A stretch of 64,000 bases of DNA from Topomyia yanbarensis. Lineage: Eukaryota; Arthropoda; Insecta; Diptera; Culicidae. Of the stretch, positions 32,957 through 44,700 are shown one piece after another. Made by a program: the position numbers and the translations under genes. The notes below the pieces were generated by a model. It was not told the origin of the DNA. It ran no database searches and saw nothing but the letters and a program-made list of their open reading frames with translations. How positions within the stretch are numbered: position 1 is the first letter of the stretch; each line of letters begins with the position of its first letter. The stretch spans positions 371,264,166-371,328,165 of the forward strand of contig NC_080672.1 in assembly GCF_030247195.1 (NCBI RefSeq), in the 5' to 3' direction.

Positions 32957-34730
32957 GTTTTTGTATGCCAATCCACTTTCAAAGTGAAATCGGTATTGGC
33001 AATACATGAGCATGAGTATGAGCATGATGACCGTACAATGCGTAGTTACTACTCCGAGTAGCTACCCATCCTCAATGTGCACGCCAAGAGTTCTTTACTT
33101 TGAAATGCCAATAACGGTGCCGGCTACGTCATTACAGTCATCGGGGAAGAAAAGGAATGTTAGTGTAACAAAAGTCGTGAAGACCGTGTATACCTCTCCA
33201 TCTCCACGTTTGCGTTAATAGGACCGGGTAAAGAGTTATACAAATCTTAATAAACCGATCTACTCTAAGAGGTGTTATCATGTGTTTATTGTTCTGGGAA
33301 GCCGGCTGCCGAGAATTTGATAGATTTATCGTTTGTTGAATTAATTTTGAAATGCTCGTTTTGTAAAAAAAGCAACTTCAGCTCCGGACAGTCGAGAGTG
33401 ATGCATATGTGTAATTGAATCAAAGGTGAATGATTTTGTTATTCCATACTTCTTCATTCCGGCGAAACACGAAATTTCAAAAACAATACAGTATGATGAA
33501 AAGAAATTACTTTTAGTGTCTGTAGACATTTTCATTCGGTGCTACGCTGAGGCGCATTTTGAACGGTATAAAATAAGCACTACCGAAATAGCTGAAACGA
33601 TTAACTTTGTATGTCTAATATACAATGTGCGCGGTTTTTCACGCCAATTACTAGAATAGGATTGGAGACAATAAGAACAAAAAGAAACTAACTTGTCACC
33701 TTTTGCGTCTATAATAAAGCTATAATATTTTTATAGTTGCCATGACAAAAATACTCCATAACATACGAAAGTACTCAATACAATGAGAAAAGCTAAAATA
33801 ATTGATTGATGATTGAATGGAGTTTACTAAACCAAGTAAACCAATGAGTATGACAATAAAACATTTGTTCTTCGTGCTGATATGACTGCCGCAAATTGGT
33901 AACTGCTTTTGGATTCTTCTTGCGAATTGTCAATTCTCTACCCACATACATAATTTAAAAGTCATCATTCACTCAAACAAGACCATACGTATTGCCCACG
34001 CGCATTAAATGTCCAGTGGATTAGATTTCCTATCTGCTCGAAGAAACTTTAAACAAACAAAGAAAGTTGATCAAAAAAAACCTTAAACAAACAAAGAAAT
34101 TAGTTTGCTCAGTACAAAGAAATGTCAGCTCGATTGGTATCAACCGGTGGATACGTGTTCCCATCCCATCAAATCAAAGAGCATTTAAAATTAAATGCGT
34201 AAAAATATGTGCAGTTCTGAATATAATATAATAAAGACTGCTTAATTATTTGCATTAAAATAAGATCGGAAAAAATTGTTGTATAACCAAGGCGGTTTAT
34301 TTTCAAAGATAGCGCTATTGATGAATCTCTTTATAAAAATAGGTGATATGGGACACGGACGAAAATAGTTGACCACTGCCCGCAATGTTTGAAATCGGTA
34401 TTGTCGACACATCTATAATAAGTTGACTGCCGGGCTGCTAAAAGCCCTATTTGAACTCTTTTACTTCACACGTGGGTTCAACCTCTTTCGCTAGCCCTGG
34501 ATGACTTTCGTTCGACAAACTTCATACAGAGTGATAACAAAATGTGACTGTGAAATACAGCATTTCCAATTTGTACAAACTGTCGTTCTAACTTTTACAA
34601 AAATGTAAACTAGAAGGAAGATAATCTTTCAAAAAAAAACTTCAAAAATCCATCTCCACAACACATCAATTTCCGAGAAGACCCATCATCCCGAACATAA
34701 TTTTCAATCTATGACAATTAGTGTCCAAAT
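32957..34730. other. AT-rich stretch with a short TGAGCA repeat
   Basis: At 33005-33030 the word TGAGCATGAGTATGAGCATG forms a short imperfect tandem. At about 33039-33063 CGTAGTTACTACTCCGAGTAG is nearly palindromic. A 77-codon open frame (33426-33656) has no recognised motif. The rest is AT-rich and featureless to me. Confidence 0.35.
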
Positions 34731-36480
34731 TTAATACCCCACGGACACCGACCGCAGACAACAACATAAGCCGAATCCCCGCTCCGAATTCGTGTACATT
34801 ATGGCTCTGATTTTAATTAAAATGAACTCTTTTTTTTAGTACCGTCAAGCGAAATGGGAAAGAATAAACCAAATGTTTACCCGTCCCATGCCGCCGTACC
34901 ACCGTCAATCCATGAAAGTGTACAGGAAAGTGATCCCGGATAGAGCCCGGAGAGCATCTTTGTAAAATCCGGGCAACAAAGCACTCCTTGGATTATTCTG
35001 ACAACGACCACCACCACCACTACCACTAGCCAGTGGAAGAACGGTTGCTTTTGGACGAGACTTCGGTTGGGCGGTTGCAGCGAAGACAGTTTCCGGGTAC
35101 CGGAAACATCCATCTTCATTATCCTGGTCGCCTTTTCCGGCGGTACCCACACGCGTTGGGCTAAACCTTAGTTCGTTCGAAAGATTGAAGAGAGGGGGGG
35201 AGGGGGGTAGCGGTCTCACTATACACACCCGCCACTAATTTGTCCACTAAAGGTGCACCTTTTCTAGCTGATTGTGTCGTTTTTCTTCATCAGAAGCGAG
35301 AGCCGGGGAACACAAAATTTTTCCCGGTGATTTAATTTTACGACCAGAATCGTTCAGCTTCGCTCTGTGGGGCTCATTTGGCTTAAGATCGCACTTTTTC
35401 GACGGATGGCGCGGTCGGGCAGGAGGCAGGGGTTGTGATGTTCTCTTAAATTTAGATTAAGATGAAGTTAATTGTAAAATTTAATTTAGCGAATGGCCAC
35501 AGAATGAAAATAATGAACTGTGAATAAAGGGGCGGGTTTTTCCTTGCCACATGGGAACCGCTTTCCTTCGCTAAGTCGACGGATTGTGCCGGTCGGTAGA
35601 AGGCACTGAACCGTGAATGTTGGATTAAGGATCCGAGGTGGGAAAACATTAGAAAGGCATGTTCCGGGGATTTCCGGGGCCAATCTCAGCCCGAATCCGA
35701 TCTACGGAAGACGTTGCTCAGATGGCAGGCCATTTGCATGATGAGAATTAATTTGTGTATTTTTGACTGCCGCCCACGCGCTGCTGGATCGGCTAAAAAT
35801 GAAAGGAATAATTTCGGGGAAGGACGGGTCTGGGGGAGGATTCGCTTTCCATTTCTTTTGCTATGCTTTTGACAGCATTCTCCGGGGAGGCTTTATAAGC
35901 TCATAAGGCCCGAATCGTGACTAGCGGTTGAAGTAGAGTATTACCGACACCTGAGAGATGGTAAAAGGTTTGGAAGCATCGAGGTCAGGAATTGTTTTTC
36001 ACTTACTTCGTAAAAGGGGGTGATTTTTTGAAGTACAATGGAACGATTAGATTACCGATTTCCTGGGAGAGTATAAATATCACCGATTATTTACTTCGTA
36101 CTGAAAATGTTGTAAATATTCCTCGAATTTAATTAATTTAAAATTTGGCATTGTTTTTGTTGGCTTTATTGCCGGATTGCATGACCAGCTGATGTAAGCT
36201 GGTAATTCTTTTCACGCATCAATCAAAACCTATAGTAACTCAATTAGCACGGCAAACTGATATTGTTTCGAGAAGCTTTTTAATGCATTCAACAAAAAAG
36301 CATTAATTTGATGGCTGTGGTAAGTAGCAAAAAATGGTCCCTGTTCGGAAATACAATAGCAATAATAATACCTACAATGTATGAAGTGAAACCTCAGCTC
36401 AACAGGTCCAACCACATGCGGGAAAGCATGCAATAAATTTCCCAAAACCACGAAACATGACCGCACATTTTACCACCGGC
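34731..36480. other. Unique, GC-richer stretch with G-runs
   Basis: No repeat shared with the rest of the window and no supported gene. Contains (CCA)n-like sequence at about 35008-35025, a G-run at about 35193-35206, and several antisense frames of 70-107 codons that overlap each other and look like GC-driven shadows. Could be unique host DNA. Confidence 0.4.
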
Positions 36481-36487
36481 TTTTTCA

Positions 36488-36497
36488 ACATCATCAG

Positions 36498-36529
<32 letters not shown>

Positions 36530-36531
36530 AC
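36488..36531 (+). repeat. (CAT)n microsatellite
   Basis: Around twelve consecutive CAT units with one CAG interruption (36488-36531). Length polymorphism is likely. Confidence 0.9.
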
Positions 36532-36989
36532 GACAACAGGCAGCTAGTTTGTCTAGTGGCATCGAATAACTGCAACCGGGGGGCTTGGTTGGTCAGTTGA
36601 ACAAAAAAATATACTAGAGCTACCGACCAACCCGTCAACTGTTGTGGATGGGGGGTTGCTATCCAAAAAGTACTAACTACTGCAGTGCTGAGCAACAGAT
36701 AGTTGTTGTTTTTCACGGTGAGTGTAGTATTTGTCTATGTGTGAGAGCGGATGTCTTTTTATCTTCAAACAAAGGATATGTGAAGGAAAAAACAAGAAAA
36801 TATGGTGTTACCATTTGCCATACTAAATTTCTCAAGCAACAACAAATACTTACAAAAATGACAAATGTTTCCACCTTTCTTTCTTATATGGTGGTTATTT
36901 TCTGTCCTAAGCAATATCTGATTTACGGACATCGTGAACTAAATCAGTATCACAAACTGGCAGCTATTTTATCAAATTAGCTATGGGAT

Positions 36990-37310
36990 TTGTGTTTCAA
37001 CTTCAGCTCATCAGAATCCGACACTAACTTAGTGAAAGGATTAAGGACGACTCAGACGATACATCAGCTTCCGTTAACGTCACCGTTCCGTCAGGATTAG
37101 TTACATGCAGTTAAATGGAGGCATTCACACACAACATCAACGGCACGGAACGTTTTGGCGTACGGCACGTGTGAACGGGCGCAAAAGAAACGTATTTAAC
37201 TTTTCCTGACGGAACGGTGACGTTCCGTTGACGGAAGCTGATGTATCGTCTAAATCGCGCTTTAAGCAAGCGTCGGATTGACGCTAGCTCCAAAAACAGA
37301 AACACCAATT
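36990..37310 (-). repeat. Repeat with AAGTTAGTGTCGGATTCTG block, split by a nested element
   Basis: CTCATCAGAATCCGACACTA and AGTGAAAGGA (left part), then GTCGGATTGACGCTAGCTCC (right part), correspond to one continuous stretch at 10690-10800. The 217-bp element at 37045-37261 lies between them. Confidence 0.65.
37045..37261. mobile_element. 217-bp MITE with TTAA duplication and long inverted repeats
   Basis: TTAA occurs at 37041-37044 and 37262-37265. The left arm reads AGACGATACATCAGCTTCCG then CACCGTTCCGTCAGG; the right arm is its reverse complement with four extra bases in the middle, giving arms of about 65 bases. The core carries an imperfect inverted pair (CATTCACAC and GTGTGAACG). TTAA duplication and long arms suggest a piggyBac-type non-autonomous element. 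It interrupts an older repeat. Confidence 0.8.
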
Positions 37311-37389
37311 GTGTTCCTGAGCAAACCTCTAGTCGTGCGAGATAATCTGCAAGGAAAGGAGTCCAATTTGAATTAGTCTCGATTCAATA

Positions 37390-37695
37390 TCCATGCTCGT
37401 AAATTAGTTCACAAAATCATCAACTATTATTAATGTATTCGTGAACTGGTTTATGATTTATTGTATAATAGTCACGATTTGTTTTTTTTGTGCTCGTTAA
37501 ATAGTTCACTAAATCGTAAAATATTATTCATGTATTAGTGAACTGGTTCATGATGCCTAGTACAATAGTCACGACAGATCATTCGTGATTGCAAAAAAGT
37601 TAACAAAATCATGAAGTATTTATTCATAAATTCATGGACTGGTTCACGATTTTCGATATATCTTGTGTGCTTGTGATATTTATCCCTAATCATAT
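37390..37695 (+). repeat. Degenerate tandem repeat, about 100-bp unit
   Basis: Three units share the order TAGTTCAC-AAATC, then TATTCATGTATT, then GTGAACTGGTTCATGAT, then AGTCACGA. Units start at about 37393, 37493 and 37590. The unit boundaries and copy number are by eye. Other fragments of similar wording (TCACGA, TCATGA, TTCACAAAAT) continue to about 38100. Confidence 0.6.
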
Positions 37696-38159
37696 CCCTA
37701 ATCATTTTGAATGTCATGTAACATGGTCGTGAAATTTTCAGCTGAACAATTTCACAAAATTTGGAATATTAGTCGTGGAATCATTTTGGTTCCTTGCACT
37801 ATTTCATGAAATGCGATATATATCCAGCTGCTAGCGACCAGTAATAGGTACGAGCAGTAGATATATGAAAATTATTTGGTTCAGGGTGATGACAGAAAAC
37901 AAAAACTGCGCTGGCCACCATAATACATGAATGATTTACAACTCGTGTTTGTGATATAATTCACAAAGCAAAATACCACGAATCAGTCATACTTTCATGA
38001 TCCAGTTAATATTGTCACGTTACTTCAAATAAAAAAATGGATAATGACTTAAAAATAACAAATCGTGATAAGGCGAAGTGAAATTATGAATATCGCGATA
38101 AAACTGCTGATTTAATGAACATGGGTCACATCACTCCACGTGTCTCATTCGAAACTAAG

Positions 38160-38425
38160 CTCAAGAATAAAATATCCCGATAACGTGCACGTAAATTACG
38201 AAAATCGTAGCGAAGATTTTGCAATCAAGAATGTAAATCGCTCTACTCCTGATTAAAATATCACGATAACGTGAATAGAAATTACGAAAAATCGTGAACA
38301 AGATCCTAAAATCATGAACATAAATAACTCTACTCATGATTTAAATATCATGATGCTATTTACAGAAACTACGATAATCCTCGACTAAGATCTTAATATT
38401 CTGAACATAAAACACGCTATTCGGA
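38160..38425 (+). repeat. Degenerate tandem repeat, about 87-bp unit
   Basis: Three units share AAAATATC-CGATAACGTG, then AAATTACGAAAATCGT, then AAGAT-TT--AATCATGAACAT, then CTCTACT. A fourth relative, with ATCACGATAACGTGAATAGA, lies at 43880-43960. The set is a family of repeats rather than a satellite array. Boundaries are approximate. Confidence 0.65.
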
Positions 38426-38823
38426 CAGAAAAATTCGACAGTATACTCATGACGGTAACATTCAAATCTAACAACATGTCTATGTTCGAGGCGAACTAGT
38501 TTTTTGAAAACAGAAATAGTTTCATGAATACCAAATTTATTATTCATAATTTCAGGAATCTCATCACGGTTTTCGTAAATCGTTCAGTTCACGAAATCTT
38601 TTTCACATGAATTTATGCACGTTTCTTTTCCGCGTATGTTGTTATTCAAGTAGAAGTTCAGTAACTTTGTAACACGTGATCCTAAAAAAGTTCAGGATCA
38701 GTAGAATTAAAAAATAAGGAATTAACTGTTTCGGAAATCTTAATCTTTAAAGATAATTAGTTAAGTAATTAATTGATTTTATTAATTTATTCAATTTTCC
38801 TAGCATTTCATGGAATTATTCTC

Positions 38824-39825
38824 GTAGGGGAACATGGGGAGACTTGACCAGGTTTTCAGCTAAAACTGCATAAATCTCTAAAAAGGCCTTCAATCCCTCA
38901 AAAGTCATTGAGATATAATGTACAAAGTTATTGTGCGTCTTCATGATTTTATGCAGAATTTTTAATTTAATTTTCGAAAAGTTACAAAAGTTTTTCTGAG
39001 ATCGTTTTTGTTTGGTCAAGTCTCCCCACTGCGGGGAGACTTGACCAAGGCGTGGGGAGACTTGACCAAGAGAATTTTGAAAAATCATAACAAAACATAA
39101 TGACATATAACATACTGTAATTATTTTTTCCATATTGTCGTAAAGCAGTAAAAAAGCAGTAAAATATATAAAAGGGTTGCATTTGATAAATTTCGATTTT
39201 TTAATGCATTTCTTTTTTAGGATTAACTGTACTGCTTGCATTGTATGTTCACACATCACGAAATCAGTCCTACTATTGCTAACTTTGTTTACTAATACTA
39301 AAATATAAAGACTTATGTTTGAGGTGGGATTTTTTTATGGCGTGATTAACATTAACAGTAGATACCAAAGCATAATAAATATCAGGAATTTGGTATCTTT
39401 CTTCAGCTAATTGCCACTTGGTCAAGTCTCCCCATAAAATCTTGGTCAAGTCTCCCCAACATTAGTTATTGCGTTCAATGTCAATCAAATTCTAGTAATA
39501 ACTATTCCAATGTTCCAATTTATGTAAAATCATTTCACTGCTTCACAAAGATTAAGATGGTATATTAGTACATTAATAGTAATTAGTAGTCGAGTAGATA
39601 TGTCCATACAAAGTTTGATAAAAAATTACATCAATTAATGCAAATTTATTAATCAGGTAATATTTTCTGTGAGGAAAGGTTTTTTCATTCCAAACTTTTA
39701 AAATTAACTTAAGGGTTTGAAACAAGTATAAAAATATTTTTGAAAAAATTTTAAGAATCGAATAGAAGACACCATAGCCAAAAACAGAATTTTGCGCTTG
39801 GTCAAGTCTCCCCATGTTCCCCTAC
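38824..39825. mobile_element. 1,002-bp element with GTAGGGGAACATGGGG termini and internal motif array
   Basis: The left end reads GTAGGGGAACATGGGGAGAC and the right end is its reverse complement, with about 27 bases matching. The 14-base word GGGGAGACTTGACC occurs at 38836, 39033 and 39054, and its complement at 39014, 39420, 39443 and 39800, seven in all. The pair at 39014-39046 forms a perfect 14-bp hairpin with loop ACTGC. Between the motifs the DNA is AT-rich. A 147-codon antisense frame overlaps it but is not preserved in the second copy at 63559, so it is not a gene. Target duplication is unclear; either TA inside the ends or TC outside. Confidence 0.85.
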
Positions 39826-40249
39826 TCAAGAATAGAACAATTAAGCATTTTAATAACACAGATATTCTAGAGCTTTCATTTCCCAACGAGCTTAAACTAA
39901 CGGAAGCCATCGTAGTTTCATCATATCACTCACAGAGTATAGATAACGTTCAAACAAATCCATTTTATATAATAACCTGAAAAAAGTGATGGAGTACGAC
40001 AATGTTCAAATCGTATTGAGACGATGGTTAACTTGAGGTACGATCACCATGCGCAGATTTGCTTGAGTGTATTCGCCATTGCAAACATTTAAAATTTTTG
40101 ATGCAAAAAAATCTTCTTTTTCGGCAACGTGTGAATCAGCCTTTAGTTGACATTAGAAAGAACTCGAACTGAGTCTAAATATAGATCATTTTGTTTTGGA
40201 AAAACCATTGTCATATTAAACTTGCAAAATTATGATAATTGTAAAAGAC

Positions 40250-40640
40250 TTTTTGGTGGTAGCCAAAGAGGAAAACAGATCGAAATGGTAAGTTGAGCGA
40301 AATCAATTATGGGAAAAAAATTCCCCAGAGGCAGAATTCGCACCTGCAACCCTTGGGACTCCAGCCCAAACGCACAAACCCTTATGCTATCCCTGGGATA
40401 TGATGACGTCCCAGAAAGAACACATGATTATCGCATTGGTTACAGTGATTGTACCCTGCCTCTAAAGCGAGCTGCCACTCAACACATTTGATCTATTTAA
40501 TTTCCTCCACTAGATACCAATGCCCGGGTTTTTATTATCGTCAGGTGTCTAATCTAAGCTCATTACCCATCGTACTTGGGAGGTGACAGAGCTAATAAAG
40601 ACTGGCCATGAGAACCGAGCATGGTAAAGAGGGACAAGTC
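40250..40640 (-). repeat. tRNA-like repeat, copy A
   Basis: On the minus strand the order is: GTCACCTCCCAAGTACGATG, ATTAGACACCTGACGATAAT, GGGCATTGGTATCTAGTGG, TTTCTGGGACGTCATCATAT, then a 74-base tRNA-like segment (40397-40324), then AATTTTTTTCCC. The acceptor arms CCCAGGG and CTCTGGG pair and the T arm is GCAGG/CTTGC-like but the B box has decayed (GTGCGAATTC). Same family as 47230-47545 and the pair at 45404-45839. Confidence 0.65.
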
Positions 40641-41154
40641 TGTCTTTGCCGTAAGACATGTTGGTAGGCTCGAGCAGTTCGTAGTAATGGTGCCCAAGCG
40701 CGACCCCAGCCAGCAGAAGACAAAAGATTAGCCCGCAAGATTTTTTTAAATTTTTAGTTTTGCGATCTGTATATTTCACATCCTTGCTCTCACTTGATTA
40801 CTAGGGCTCCAAATTTTCAAAACTTTCTATACTCAGTAGTCTCTAGCTAATTTGAAACTTGTGAATTGTGCTGTTCGCGCATGCTTTATTTCCTACCACA
40901 CAACTCGAGATATTTGTGCTGTCACAGTCAATTTGACTGTTGATAACATTAACAGAAAAAAGTCTATTGTTTGGCATGTTTTCCTTATAATAAATCTGCT
41001 GATGATTTCAAAAAGGTTGTATCATACTGTGTTAGACTTGGGTTGCCACTCATGATCGGCAGTGCCCACCACATAATTGCGGCAGCTCAGATAGCTATTT
41101 GAGAGGCACCGAATTGATGCAATGCTGAAGTAGTACAAATCTGCTTATACTTAT
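40641..41154. other. No supported feature
   Basis: Mixed sequence. No repeat or gene was recognised. Confidence 0.35.
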
Positions 41155-41601
41155 CCCATTCATGCCCATGTTGTTGTCCGTTTTTAAACAGCCAAAACTT
41201 TTAATTGAGGCGAGATTTGCTCACAAAAACAAGTAAGGCTCATTAATGTGATTATTGCCTTTAATTTGAGTATTAACAGTTACAAGGATCAGCTCTAGAA
41301 CTGAAGTTATTGCAATCAGTCTGATTGAATTCCGATGGAGCAGTGCTGCCAGGGACAGTTTGCCTTGACGACGGAAAATGATTTTTTACGGCTACGTTTT
41401 CCAAGTAATTGCACTATTGTAATTATTCTAGGAGAATTGTATTGAGCATTAGAAGGTAAAAATTGACCAGCATCCAGCACTGCCATGGAAGCGCTTATCT
41501 TTATGAAAATATGCTTTTTCGTGTTTCTTGACCCCACCGTTTTCAAGGAAAAATAGTTTTAAAACCCTACATGCACTAGAAAAAAGTCGGGCATGAAAGG
41601 G
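41155..41601 (-). mobile_element. 447-bp MITE, TTAA-type, second copy
   Basis: Left end CCCATTCATGCCCATGTTG, right end on the other strand CCCTTTCATGCCCGACTTTT. Flanks are TTAT (41151-41154) and TTAA (41602-41605), consistent with a TTAA duplication carrying one later change. It matches 49458-49962 in the opposite orientation over most of its length, including GCAGTGCTGCCAGGGACA. No coding sequence. Confidence 0.75.
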
Positions 41602-41624
41602 TTAATGCAGGAAATCACTGCATT

Positions 41625-41775
41625 TGCACCAGTTGCCAGAGAAGAGGTATTAGATGTAGCTCTCTGCTCTGACGGTATTATGGATGAGTTGGCAAATTGG
41701 CTCGTATCCAACGAGCTAGAACCGTCGTTATTTGCTCATAAGTGCATCGTCTGTGGTCATTTAAATGTCTAGATG
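41625..41775 (+). pseudogene. Non-LTR retrotransposon endonuclease fragment
   Basis: A plus-strand frame of about 50 codons directly after the TTAA element encodes REEVLDVALCSDGI, then ELANWLVSN, then a run where the catalytic SDH of the fragment at 16334 is FAH. This lost aspartate means the box is dead. The same protein family as 16334-16640. The sequence stops at about 41771 (TAG). Confidence 0.72.
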
Positions 41776-42820
41776 TAACACTCTCTTGCGGTTTTGCTGT
41801 GTAATAGTTCAATTTCGAATGAATGGTAGTACAAAATTGGATTTAAATTTGTGAATTTTGCAAGAATAAAAATTCCCACTCGTCTTGACCAAAATGTCGA
41901 TACGTGCAGATTATTTCCACTCTTGATTTTCGGTAAATCGAAAATTGAGTTACTTCTCACAACACGCTGCTGGAGAGTGTCAGCACTACCGAATCACCCG
42001 GACACGAATTGACCACTCACCAGATCTTCTATCCTGTTGGATAATGGGGTGGCTTGTGAAATTATTACGAAACTAGTGCAGTTCTGCGTATATTTTGTTT
42101 CACAGCTTCTAATAGTTTTGACTAGCACGTGCGTGTTTCGAGCCACTAAAACGAAAATCTGTCATTTCCGCTGGGCGTCTGTAGCGCCATCTGAATATGC
42201 CTGGCAGATTCATTGCTTTGGTTGATCGATGATAGAAAAGATATTTCTCGAATAGTCATCAATTAATTGATAAGGCACTAGTCGTTGGTGAGATCGTTTT
42301 ATATTTTATTTATTAAAATGTTTTGCTTAAACTGAATACCAACCAGAATCAAGAAGAGGTATTTTTCATTCCGGGAGTGTGAATATATTGCACGTATCGA
42401 ATGTGACGTGAATGTATTCGTGCGGGGCTTATCATACATGAAGGTGAACTCAGAATGTACGTTCAAGACCAGGCATTCTTGAAATGAGTCGTTGGATGTA
42501 CTAAACTAAAGGCAAACATGTTTAGCCCTTTCATCTCCAGGGCTAAACATGTTTGCTTCTTTAGATAAAAAAATACGAATGTGAATAAATAGGTGCAGTC
42601 AAGTCTCTTCCAAGCATTGCCGGTTAGTGGAGAGTGGATTGTACACACACACATGTTCATAACCAATCAACTGCTGGATTTTCACAATCGAAATACTAAT
42701 TGTTCTGAGGACTGGCTCAGTAGTGCTTTAATCTAGTACCCTAGTTAAATCATTGTTCACTGATAAAATCAATTAACTGAGAGAATCGTACATATTGTTA
42801 TGCTCAGATCAAACTTTTTT
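41776..42820. other. No supported feature
   Basis: Mixed sequence. At 42514-42533 and 42540-42556 AAACATGTTTAGCCCT and GGGCTAAACATGTTT form a short inverted repeat. No gene is supported. Confidence 0.35.
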
Positions 42821-42825
42821 TTATT

Positions 42826-42950
42826 TTGATATTAAAAGTTTTAACCTTAGGGTCATTCGCCTCTTTTCGGGTTAGAGAAATCTCTTTATGGAAAAATCTC
42901 TAACCCTATGTGCGGGGTTGGGAATCGTACCCAGGTGAGCTGCGTACAAG
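42826..42950 (-). repeat. Truncated tRNA-derived SINE (Feilai-like)
   Basis: On the minus strand it contains CTTGTACGCAGCTCACCTGG, GTACGATTCCCAACCCCGCA, CATAGGGTTAG, and AGGCGAATGACCCTAAGG, in the order of the complete SINE at 48146-48310. The A-box end is missing. The B box still reads GGTACGATTCC. Confidence 0.8.
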
Positions 42951-43789
42951 CACTGAGAACTGACATTCAAGTAAAGTTTTCAACTTGTGTAAGAAATAAA
43001 ACCGTCGCTTTCAAATGACAACAGCAAGTAGCAACTTGCCACTGGCCGGCGCTTCGATCGACCAGCAATCGCTATACGGGACTTGTGTGCAAACTTGGAT
43101 GCAATAGTGACTCTCACGCGTGCGAACCTGTATGCGATGGTGATTTTCAACGTATTTTTATTTAATTGTTTAAACAGGTTTTTTGGGAAAGTTTGTTCTA
43201 GCTTATATGTCTGTTCCCTAGTAACAATTGAGGTTTCATGGCACTCTTGGAGCCCCTCTTAAAACTTAGAATGCACTTGTAGTGTGCTATAAAACCATAA
43301 TTGTTGCTTAGGTTCTCTGTGGTACAAGGCAGATCAAAATTATATTAAAAGTATTTCTCGTCTACCATTTAATCAAACATGTACAACACGACAAAGATCA
43401 GGCATATCATTACAATCTTACGTTTGGCCAAAACGGAATTGATGTCGTGTTGGACAAGATTAGATATTACCTACCATTTCTGGTAGAGTTAATTCGACCG
43501 ATCAATCCAGAATCCTACAAAATATTGCTTTGATCGCCACTGAAGAATTGAAATTGAGATTGCTGGCTAAAACCCTTCTGTTTGAACCAGCTTCGATATA
43601 AGATCAAAGACATTAACAGGCGATTTTTAAGTATACACATGAATATTTTTAAACGATGCCAAACTTCCTTCTTTGCGGATACTAGTAATCAATTCATCTG
43701 ATATTTTTTGTCCATAATCTACCTAGTGAGCTCAGATTTGAAAAAGATCGATTTGACAGAAAATGAAAACTGTCGTGAACCCCGAAATA

Positions 43790-43965
43790 CACTATAGAGC
43801 CACAAAACGTGTTGGTGTTAGAATTCACAGAACAAGATACCGCGAATCATTTACACATATCGCGACTAAGATCCGGAAATCATGAACAAAAATGGTTCTA
43901 TTCGAGACTATAACATCACGATAACGTGAATAGAAATTACAAAAGTCGTGACTAAAATATTTGTG
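43790..43965 (+). repeat. Relative of the 87-bp tandem units
   Basis: Contains ACATCACGATAACGTGAATA, GAAATTACAAAAGTCGTGAC and CAAGATACCGCGAATCA, matching the words of 37960-38425. A single or partial copy away from the tandem. Confidence 0.55.
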
Positions 43966-44169
43966 TCGCTAGAGCTTTGATTTTCGCTGTTACATGTTTG
44001 GTGCTTTCGAGTAACTCTGTTAAAGCCGTCTTCTTTCTTGTTTATTTCTTTCATAGGAATGTTAGCCATTACCTTGGGGATACCGGGGAATATTGTTTAT
44101 CCGGCTGTCTGTGGTGTATCAGCAGCTGTCGAAGGCTGGCTGATGGTGTTGTTTGTAGTGGACTAATTT

Positions 44170-44700
44170 TATTTAGTTATTTTGGTACATGGCTTGCCGT
44201 AGTGTGCCATCCGGTTACAGAACTGGTACTTAGGCGTCTGACCAGTGTAATTGCTGAGGGTATTTTTGTATATAATTAACACCTTGAGATGATCTGCCCT
44301 CGAAAGCCAAGTAAGACTGAATAGGATGGTAGAAGCGGCATTCGCACACCGTTGAGAATGCCAGGGAAATAGATTTCCGTTTGAGATGGATACCACTTCT
44401 CCATACTTCGGCATGAATTTTTAATATCATCTGTACTAGTACAAGGTGCCAAATCATGTAGGCGAATTTCCGTTAGATCAAGCCCATATACACGGGGATC
44501 TGGGTTTTGGCGTTTTCATATTTGACGTCGTGTTGCATGGTGTTCTTCCCTACGAAACTTTCTGCCTCGGCTAAGGAGTAGAACGTTATTAGTACTACTT
44601 GTCTCGTATGATGTAGCTGTATGTGTGAAACTTCTGTAAGAACAAGATCCATTTTCACTTTAACCTACTGTTACACCTCGCGTACTGTAGGTCTAGGACG
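44170..44700 (-). pseudogene. Non-LTR retrotransposon ORF1 remnant with zinc knuckle
   Basis: Minus-strand frames encode, from 44658, MDLVLTEVSHIQLHHTRQVV with an LITFYSLAEAESFV block, typical of ORF1 of insect non-LTR elements, then frame-shifted sequence, then at about 44215-44175 CNRMAHYGKPCTK, where the first zinc ligand of the CCHC is a tyrosine. A related knuckle is at 12870-13480. The frame breaks make it inactive. Confidence 0.7.

Noticed and set aside
33284..33320. 3' LTR of the BEL/Pao element beginning TGTTCTGGGAAGCCGG
   Set aside because: The sequence starts with TGTT as LTRs often do, but I could not match it to anything upstream of gag, so a 3' LTR is not supported.
36399..36716. 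105-codon frame with a methionine run
   Set aside because: The methionine run is the translation of the (CAT)n microsatellite on the minus strand.
37390..38425. CRISPR array
   Set aside because: Units vary in length and sequence, spacers are not unique and regular, and the context is a eukaryotic transposon-rich genome.
38816..39259. 147-codon open frame on the minus strand within the motif-array element
   Set aside because: The second copy of the element at 63559 does not preserve it, and its codons mirror the repeated motifs and AT-rich spacer.
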